From: SG8-41 sp044867805
Lineage (GTDB): Bacteria > Pseudomonadota > Gammaproteobacteria > Burkholderiales > SG8-41
Length of the DNA: 11,323 bases
Assembly: GCA_044867805.1 (NCBI GenBank)
Contig: JBIOVQ010000029.1
Coordinates: 1 to 11,323, forward strand
Reading direction: 5' to 3'
The position numbers and the translations under genes are program-made. Within the stretch, counting starts at the first letter, position 1. Each line of letters starts with the position of its first letter. Shown here one piece after another: positions 6,525 to 11,323 of the stretch. The notes beneath the pieces are model-generated. The model had not been told where the DNA came from and searched no databases. It saw nothing but the letters and a program-made list of their open reading frames with translations.

Positions 6525-7721
6525 ATGTCCCCCCTGGTTCCGCCCCACGGCGGCGGAAAACTCCGGCCCTTGCTGATGACCGGCGCCGCGCTGGCCGAGG
6601 AGCGCAAACGCGCGCAGTCCCTGCCGCAATTCCCCGTCTCGTCCCGCGAGAAGGGCGACCTCATCATGCTCGGCATCGGCGGCTTCACGCCTCTCGACGG
6701 GTTCATGTCCCGTGCGGACTGGGTGCGCGTTTGCGATGAAATGAGGACCGCGTCGGGCCTGTTCTGGCCCATACCCATTACGCTGTCCTCGAGCCGGCAG
6801 GCGGCGGACCGGATCAAGGTGAACAGTGTAATCACGCTGACCGACGGCGCGGCGGGGGAGATACTCGCGACGATGGAGGTGCGCGAGAAGTACGCCATCG
6901 AGAAGGACCGCGAATGCCGATCGGTATTCCGCACCACCGATCTCGAGCACCCGGGCGTGAAGATGGTCATGGAGCAGGGCGAAGTCAATCTTGCCGGTCC
7001 CGTGAAGCTGCTCTCGCAGGGCGGCTTCCCGGAGCGCTATGGGGCGCTCTACATGACACCGGCGGAAACACGCGCGGCGTTCGAGGCCCGCGGATGGATG
7101 ACCATCGCCGCATTCCAGACCCGCAATCCGATGCACCGCTCGCACGAGTACCTGGCAAAGGTTGCGATAGAGGTCTGCGACGGCGTGCTCGTGCACTCCT
7201 TGCTCGGTAACCTCAAGCCCGGCGACATCCCGGCCGAGGTGCGCACGCGCGTGATCGCAGTGCTGATCGAAAAGTACTTCCGCCCCGGCACCGTCGTGCA
7301 GGCAGGCTACCCTCTGGACATGCGCTACGCCGGTCCCCGCGAAGCGCTGCTGCACGCCCTCTTCCGGCAGAACTACGGCTGCTCACACCTGATCGTGGGC
7401 CGCGACCATGCCGGAGTCGGAGCCTACTACGGGCCATTCGACGCGCACCGCATCTTCGACGACATCCCGCCGGACGCTCTCGTGACCCGGCCGCTGAAAA
7501 TCGACGTGGCGTTCTGGTGCTACAGCTGCGGCGGGATGGCCTCGGGACGCACCTGCCCCCACGGTGACAAGGAGCGGCTGCAAGTGTCGGGCACCCAGCT
7601 GCGCAAATGGCTTTCGGAAGGAAGCGCGGTGCCGCCGGAATTCTCCCGGCCGGAAGTGCTCGGGATCCTGCGGGCGTACTACGCCGAGTTGAAGGACAGC
7701 GAGAAGATCGAACTGAAGTGA
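6525..7721 (+). CDS. sat: sulfate adenylyltransferase (ATP sulfurylase), dissimilatory type
   Basis: This cytoplasmic enzyme interconverts ATP plus sulfate and APS plus pyrophosphate. In sulfur oxidisers it runs toward ATP and sulfate, using APS made by AprBA. The 398-aa protein has the length of single-chain dissimilatory Sat. It begins with the family N-terminus LVPPHGGGKL, carries the nucleotide-binding QTRNPMHRSHEY (198-209) and GRDHAGVG (292-299), and ends with a cysteine cluster (Cys332, Cys335, Cys344, in WCYSCGG and TCPHG) like the metal site of homologues from sulfur bacteria. No APS-kinase domain or CysDN-type subunit is present. The ATG at 6525 gives the family start; an upstream in-frame extension has no homology, and no good ribosome-binding site is visible. 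It is divergent from the efflux operon and converges on the LysR gene. Confidence 0.96.
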   Translation: MSPLVPPHGGGKLRPLLMTGAALAEERKRAQSLPQFPVSSREKGDLIMLGIGGFTPLDGFMSRADWVRVCDEMRTASGLFWPIPITLSSSRQAADRIKVNSVITLTDGAAGEILATMEVREKYAIEKDRECRSVFRTTDLEHPGVKMVMEQGEVNLAGPVKLLSQGGFPERYGALYMTPAETRAAFEARGWMTIAAFQTRNPMHRSHEYLAKVAIEVCDGVLVHSLLGNLKPGDIPAEVRTRVIAVLIEKYFRPGTVVQAGYPLDMRYAGPREALLHALFRQNYGCSHLIVGRDHAGVGAYYGPFDAHRIFDDIPPDALVTRPLKIDVAFWCYSCGGMASGRTCPHGDKERLQVSGTQLRKWLSEGSAVPPEFSRPEVLGILRAYYAELKDSEKIELK

Positions 7722-7723
7722 TG

Positions 7724-8632
7724 CTACGCGGCGAGGCGCCGCACGGTCGCGAGTTGCTCCTTGGCAAACTGCAGGAAAGCCGCCACCAGCCTCGAGTGGA
7801 AGCGCTCCTTCGGATATACCACTGCGAAGTTGCGGATCAGCGGCGGCCGGAGCGGCACTTGCACGAGCTGCCCGAGCTGCAGCTCCTTGGCGACGATGAC
7901 GCGCGACATGATGGCGAAACCCAGGCCAGTCGCGACCAGGCCCTTGATCGCCTCGGGGCTGCCGAGCTCGACGACGACGTTCATCGATTCGGAGACGCCG
8001 GCCTGCTGCAGGTAGCGGTCGATGACCGCGCGGGTGCCCGAGCCGGCCTCGCGGCTGATGTAGGGATGCTGCGTCAGGGACGCGGGCGGGGCGCCCGCTT
8101 CCTTCGCCAGCGGGTGGGAAGGCGCGCACACGACCTGCAGCTCGTCCTCACAGCAGACTTCGCTCTGCAGCGAGGAGAGGTGGGAGTCGCCCTCGATGAA
8201 GCCCAGGTCCAGCGTGCGCTCGGCGACGCGGTCCTGGACCGCTTCGGAATTGCCGACGAACAGGGTCGGCACCACGGCCGGGAAGCGCGCCTTGAACTCG
8301 CCGATGAGCTGTGGCAGAACGTATTCGCCGATCGTCATGCTCGCGCCGATGAGCAGCGGTCCCGCCGCCTGGCCGCTCATCTCCTTCAATCGCGTGTCGA
8401 GCTCGGCGGACAGCGCGAGGATGCGCTCGGCGTACTCGAGCGCAAGCTGGCCCGCGGGCGTGAGCGAGATCCGCCCTTGCGCGCGGTCGAAGAGGCGCAT
8501 GTTCAGGTACTCTTCGAGCTGCTTCACCTGGAAGGTGACCGCCGGCTGGGTCATGAACAGCGTCTCGGCGGCCTTGGTGAAGGAGAGATGCTTCGCCACC
8601 GCGTGGAATACCTGTAGACGCCGGTCGGCCAT
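7724..8632 (-). CDS. LysR-family transcriptional regulator, candidate regulator of sat/aprBA
   Basis: This 302-aa protein has the N-terminal winged helix-turn-helix of LysR regulators (about residues 6-64; FTKAAETLFMTQPAVTFQVK) and a periplasmic-binding-protein-like effector domain (about 90-300, including REAGSGTR at 194-201), resembling the CbbR/CysB part of the family. An unusual vicinal pair, Cys160-Cys161, lies in the effector domain with Cys169 nearby. The ATG at 8632 places the homology correctly; an in-frame GTG at 8647 would add five residues but abuts the U-run of a terminator. Neither start has a convincing ribosome-binding site. The gene sits downstream of aprA on the same strand and ends 2 bp from the sat stop. 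Control of these genes is inferred from position only. Confidence 0.93.
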   Translation of the reverse strand: MADRRLQVFHAVAKHLSFTKAAETLFMTQPAVTFQVKQLEEYLNMRLFDRAQGRISLTPAGQLALEYAERILALSAELDTRLKEMSGQAAGPLLIGASMTIGEYVLPQLIGEFKARFPAVVPTLFVGNSEAVQDRVAERTLDLGFIEGDSHLSSLQSEVCCEDELQVVCAPSHPLAKEAGAPPASLTQHPYISREAGSGTRAVIDRYLQQAGVSESMNVVVELGSPEAIKGLVATGLGFAIMSRVIVAKELQLGQLVQVPLRPPLIRNFAVVYPKERFHSRLVAAFLQFAKEQLATVRRLAA

Positions 8633-8647
8633 GCCATATTCAAGCAC

Positions 8648-8686
8648 AAAAATGGGCCGTGCCGCAGCATGGCTGCAAGGCGGCCC
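8648..8686 (-). terminator. intrinsic terminator between aprA and lysR
   Basis: As RNA on the minus strand, GGGCCG (8681-8686) pairs with CGGCCC (8654-8659). A second stem GCAGC/GCUGC (8664-8676) lies inside it, closing a 3-nt loop. The structure is followed by A and then five U residues (8648-8652), a good Rho-independent terminator. It should end the aprBA transcript about 140 nt after the aprA stop. Its 5' arm can also pair with upstream sequence (8692-8697), so termination might be conditional. Confidence 0.7.
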
Positions 8687-8697
8687 TTGAGAGGGCC
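8682..8697 (-). repeat. hairpin overlapping the 5' arm of the aprA-lysR terminator
   Basis: GGCCCT and AGGGCC form a perfect 6-bp stem with a 4-nt loop (8688-8691). The 3' arm of this hairpin on the minus strand is also the 5' arm of the terminator stem, so the two structures cannot form together. It would form first during transcription and is placed to act as an antiterminator. Whether it does is not shown by sequence alone. Confidence 0.5.
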
Positions 8698-8822
8698 TGT
8701 CGCGCCGTTAAATCCGCAGCAGCCTCGAAGCCCGGCACCACGCGGTGCGCCAGGAGCTCCGACATCTTCCGCTCGCCGCCGGGTCGTGCTGCGAACCGGT
8801 GAAGCAGTGCCCAGCCGCCGCG

Positions 8823-10664
8823 TCAGTCGATGATGTGGTAGACCGGCGCCTTCTCCATTTTCCACTCGCCCGTATTTCGGTCGTAGCGGGACAAGGTGAG
8901 GCAATGCCAGTTCTCATCATCCAGCTTCATGTGATCGCCCCGATAGTAATACCCCGGCCACCGCGTTTCTTCGCGAAACAGCGTGTGATGGGTCACGGCC
9001 AGCGAGGCCAGGAGCCGGTGGTGCAGCTCCCACGCGCGCTGAAGCTGGTGAAGGTCTTCGGCGCCGATGCGGCTCATGTCTTCCTGCAGCATGGCCAGCA
9101 GCTCGAGGCCGCGGCCAAGTAAAACGCCGTTCGTCATGTAGTTGGTGCCGATGCCGCCGACGTATTCGTCCATGATCTTCTCCAGACGCTGAAGACCGTG
9201 GATCGGCAGAAGGTAGCTCGGCGATACGGTCCCGGCGACGATCTCGTTGCGGCCGACCCGGTAGCTCTCCAAGGGCTGGTAGATGGTTTTCTGTAAGTCG
9301 CGAACTTCCTTCTCGCTCACCTGCGGCTGGTCCCTGCCCTTTTCCATCACGTATTTGACCGCCGCCTTCGCGGCGATCCGGCCTTCCGTGAAGGACCCTG
9401 ACGAGAACTTGTGGGCGGTGCCGCCGATGGTGTCGCCGGCCCCGAAGAGCCCGTCGACCGTCATCATGCGGTTGTATCCCCATTGATACTCCGCGGGGGC
9501 GTAGTCTTCCGGTCCGCTCGCCCACGCGCCGGAGCAGGTGGCGTGCGACCCCATGACATAGGGCTCGGACGTGGTCAGCTCGGGATTGATGTGCTTGGGG
9601 TCGATGTTCTGCGACGCCCAGACGACCGCTTGCCCGATCGTCATGCCGAGGAAGTTCTCCCAGCCGACGGTCTCCTTGTGGGGGTCCTGGAAGGCCTCCT
9701 TGGTCACCATGCGGATGGGACCGCGGCCGGCGGCCAGCTCCTTGAGGAGGGCGTGGTTGCGCAGGCACGTGGGCACCGGGTGGTGGTCGACGTACTCGCC
9801 CACCAGTGCCTTGGTGTCCTCGTACCACCGCTTCTCGTACTCCTCGCCCAGGCCGTTCTGCGTGTACGTCTTCAGATGGAGAAAGTAGGCGCCGACCGGC
9901 CCGTAGCCGTCCTTGAAGCGGGTCAGGACGATGCGGTTCTCCATCTGTGTCATCTTGGCGCCGACCTGGATCGGAAGCGCGTAGCACGACCCGCTGCTCC
10001 AGGGCGCATACCAGGTCCGCCCCATGCCCTCGCCGACGGCGCGCGGCTTGAAGATGTGCGACGCACCGCCCGCTGCGACGATGACGGCCTTCGCGCGAAA
10101 CACGTGGAAGTCGCCCGTGCGGACGTTGAAGCCGACGGCGCCGGACACCCGCTTGGCCTTGTTGTCCATCAACAAGTGGGTGACCATGATCCGGTTGTAG
10201 ACCTCGGTCGCGGCCTTGCGCGCGGCCTCGGCGACGATCGGCTTGTAGCTTTCGCCGTGGATCATGATCTGCCACTTGCCTTCGCGCTGGTAGCGTCCGG
10301 TCTTGGGGTCCTTCATCATCGGCAGGCCCCATTCCTCGAACTTGTGTACCGTGCCGTCCACGTGCCGCGCAATGTCGTAGCCCAGGTCCTCGCGCACCAG
10401 GCCCATGAGGTCGTTGCGCGCGTAGCGCACGTGGTCCTCGGGCTGGTTCTCGCCCCACTGCATGCCCATGTAGCAGTTGATGGCGTAGAGGCCCTGGGCA
10501 ACGGCGCCGCTGCGCTCGATGTTCGCTTTCTCGACGCAGACGATCTTCAGGTCGCGTCCCCAGTACCTCGACTCGTAGGTCGCCCCGCAACCGGCCATGC
10601 CCCCGCCGATGACGAGGATGTCCGCGTCGACGAATACGGTTTTCCTGACTCCAAACAAGCCCAT
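8823..10664 (-). CDS. aprA: adenylylsulfate (APS) reductase alpha subunit, flavoprotein
   Basis: This FAD-containing catalytic subunit interconverts sulfite plus AMP and APS in the cytoplasm; in sulfur oxidisers it makes APS. The 613-aa protein has the fumarate-reductase-like flavoprotein fold. The FAD dinucleotide-binding motif is DILVIGGGMAGCGATYESRY (15-34). Other family segments are ERSGAVAQGLYAINCYMG (50-67), the GSHATCSGAW segment (372-381), which in this family carries an active-site histidine, and the C-terminal FAD contact GDTIGGTAHKFSSGSFTEGR (410-429). Length is at the short end for AprA, as is common in sulfur oxidisers. The ATG at 10664 shares one base with the aprB stop (TGATG), so translation is probably coupled. 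A start at 10877 would only read aprB out of frame. Identification is firm; the direction of catalysis is inferred. Confidence 0.97.
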   Translation of the reverse strand: MGLFGVRKTVFVDADILVIGGGMAGCGATYESRYWGRDLKIVCVEKANIERSGAVAQGLYAINCYMGMQWGENQPEDHVRYARNDLMGLVREDLGYDIARHVDGTVHKFEEWGLPMMKDPKTGRYQREGKWQIMIHGESYKPIVAEAARKAATEVYNRIMVTHLLMDNKAKRVSGAVGFNVRTGDFHVFRAKAVIVAAGGASHIFKPRAVGEGMGRTWYAPWSSGSCYALPIQVGAKMTQMENRIVLTRFKDGYGPVGAYFLHLKTYTQNGLGEEYEKRWYEDTKALVGEYVDHHPVPTCLRNHALLKELAAGRGPIRMVTKEAFQDPHKETVGWENFLGMTIGQAVVWASQNIDPKHINPELTTSEPYVMGSHATCSGAWASGPEDYAPAEYQWGYNRMMTVDGLFGAGDTIGGTAHKFSSGSFTEGRIAAKAAVKYVMEKGRDQPQVSEKEVRDLQKTIYQPLESYRVGRNEIVAGTVSPSYLLPIHGLQRLEKIMDEYVGGIGTNYMTNGVLLGRGLELLAMLQEDMSRIGAEDLHQLQRAWELHHRLLASLAVTHHTLFREETRWPGYYYRGDHMKLDDENWHCLTLSRYDRNTGEWKMEKAPVYHIID

Positions 10665-11128
10665 CAGGCGACTCCCCGCTTGAGCTGCTCCGGCCGCAGC
10701 GCGGGCAATCCCCCGCTGACCTTGAGCGCTTCCGGCTCGTGTGCGAGCTCCTGTTTCGCGAAATCCTCGGGGCGAGGCGTGTCGTATTCGGCCGGTCCCT
10801 TGATCGAGCCCCAGGGCGTCGTGCGGATCGGGGACACGAAGTTCTTCTCGCGGCCGTCGCGGAATTTGAGTTTCCACGAAATCGTCGCCTTGGTTTCTTC
10901 ACGAAGCACCCGGACACTGTGGCCCAGCGGGGCGAAGTCGGCATAGCCGCGGACATCGATGGCATTCTGCGGACAGGCCTTCACGCAGGAGTAGCACTCC
11001 CAGCACATGTTCGGCTCGATGTTGTAGGCGCGCCGGTAGGTCTTGTCGATGTGCATGATGTCGGACGGGCAGATATCGACACAGTGTCCGCAACCGTCGC
11101 ATTTAGTCATGTAAACGAACGTTGGCAT
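10664..11128 (-). CDS. aprB: adenylylsulfate (APS) reductase beta subunit, two [4Fe-4S] clusters
   Basis: This electron-transfer subunit of APS reductase links the AprA flavin to an external partner. The 154-aa protein has a ferredoxin domain with two cluster motifs: Cys10-Cys13-Cys16-Cys20 (KCDGCGHCVDICPSD) and Cys42-Cys45-Cys48-Cys52 (CWECYSCVKACP). The conserved tryptophan Trp43 lies between them. A C-terminal tail (about 65-154) in AprB homologues wraps around AprA. An AGGA (11137-11140) lies 8 nt upstream of the ATG, a good ribosome-binding site. It is the first gene of the visible aprBA operon. No aprM or qmo gene appears in the remaining 195 bp upstream. Confidence 0.97.
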   Translation of the reverse strand: MPTFVYMTKCDGCGHCVDICPSDIMHIDKTYRRAYNIEPNMCWECYSCVKACPQNAIDVRGYADFAPLGHSVRVLREETKATISWKLKFRDGREKNFVSPIRTTPWGSIKGPAEYDTPRPEDFAKQELAHEPEALKVSGGLPALRPEQLKRGVA

Positions 11129-11155
11129 GGCTATCGTCCTAGTTGGGCTGTAGAA

Positions 11156-11172
11156 CCTATTTCATATATAGG
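11156..11172. promoter_or_regulatory. dyad with LysR-type T-N11-A spacing over the aprBA -10
   Basis: CCTAT (11156-11160) and ATAGG (11168-11172) are perfect inverted arms 7 bp apart. T11158 and A11170 sit 11 bases apart within the dyad, matching the general LysR-family T-N11-A motif. Its overlap with the proposed -10 and start site suggests autorepression-like or activator contact. The motif is short and AT-rich, so a chance match is possible. Confidence 0.35.
11165..11170 (-). promoter_or_regulatory. candidate -10 element of the aprBA promoter
   Basis: The minus strand reads TATATA about 37 nt before the aprB start codon, giving a probable start site near 11156-11158. The -35 position 17 bp upstream (ATCGCC) is far from consensus, as expected of a promoter needing an activator. 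The hexamer lies inside a CCTAT-N7-ATAGG dyad. Confidence 0.45.
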
Positions 11173-11215
11173 CACGTGTGCGACGGAGGCGATGTGGGAT
11201 GCAGATTTAGGAGGA

Positions 11216-11250
11216 TCGCCCGCAGCAATATGTCGATATTGCAAGGGCGA
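11216..11250. repeat. 35-bp imperfect dyad upstream of aprBA
   Basis: Inner arms GCAATAT (11225-11231) and ATATTGC (11236-11242) flank a 4-base centre and are perfectly inverted. Outer arms TCGCCC (11216-11221) and GGGCGA (11245-11250) are also perfectly inverted, separated from the inner arms by 3 and 2 bases. Thirteen paired positions in 35 bp is well above chance. It centres about 75 bp upstream of the inferred aprBA start. Neither strand has a U-run after it, so it is not an ordinary terminator; an operator is likelier. A further CAATATG copy lies at 11258-11264, 32 bp from the first, about three helical turns. Confidence 0.6.
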
Positions 11251-11323
11251 CCGACAACAATATGCGCCCAGATCGCCCCGTCCCTCTCGGGTTGCGGCCA
11301 GGACGGCACGCGGAGGGCGGAGC

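Noticed and set aside
9411..10946. A 511-codon open frame on the plus strand opposite aprA, and a 682-codon alternative frame on the minus strand (8917-10965)
   Set aside because: Both are shadows of aprA, whose own frame carries the FAD motifs and conserved family segments from end to end.
11216..11250. The 35-bp dyad as a Rho-independent terminator of an upstream gene
   Set aside because: Neither strand has a U-run after the stem, and the AT-rich inner arms are unlike a typical terminator stem.
1..11323. CRISPR arrays, insertion sequences, integrases, phage genes or toxin-antitoxin pairs
   Set aside because: I saw no regularly spaced repeats, transposase motifs or terminal inverted repeats; the window is occupied by housekeeping, efflux and sulfur genes.

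Overview
This GC-rich window comes from a bacterial chromosome, most likely a betaproteobacterium that makes energy by oxidising reduced sulfur. The placement rests on the 5' end of a 16S rRNA gene at the left edge (its first ~130 nt read as betaproteobacterial by eye, not by alignment). The sulfur call rests on sat and aprBA, which encode the enzymes that convert sulfite to APS and then to sulfate plus ATP. The same gene set also occurs in sulfate reducers, so the direction is inferred from the lineage.

Layout, left to right. (1) 1-500: the start of an rRNA operon on the minus strand, made of the 16S 5' end, a leader with boxA and boxC-like motifs, and an initiator tRNA-fMet gene just upstream. 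One strong sigma70 promoter with a GC-rich discriminator and an AT-rich UP-like segment precedes the tRNA. I see no second promoter between tRNA and 16S, so the tRNA may be the first gene of the operon. (2) 573-6341, minus strand: a complete tripartite efflux operon in the order TolC-like outer-membrane channel, HlyD-type periplasmic adaptor, MdtB/MdtC-like RND pump. The genes overlap by 3 nt or lie 4 nt apart, so translational coupling is likely. (3) 6525-7721, plus strand: sat, dissimilatory-type ATP sulfurylase, divergent from the efflux operon. (4) 7724-8632, minus strand: a LysR-type regulator convergent with sat, with 2 bp between the stop codons. (5) 8823-11128, minus strand: aprB and aprA, the iron-sulfur and flavin subunits of APS reductase, with stop and start codons overlapping by 1 nt.

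How the parts fit: AprBA would oxidise sulfite and AMP to APS in the cytoplasm, and Sat would turn APS and pyrophosphate into ATP and sulfate. The LysR protein between them is the obvious local candidate regulator. No electron-transfer partner for AprBA (AprM or QmoABC) is visible, but the window ends only 195 bp upstream of aprB. The efflux operon has no evident link to sulfur metabolism.

The most interesting non-coding signals are a 35-bp imperfect dyad upstream of aprB, a smaller dyad over the proposed aprB -10 element, and two mutually exclusive hairpins (one a good intrinsic terminator) between aprA and lysR, crossed by a 41-codon ORF. I saw no CRISPR array, insertion sequence or phage gene. 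Nothing here clearly amounts to a wholly new system; the regulatory architecture is the part worth following up.
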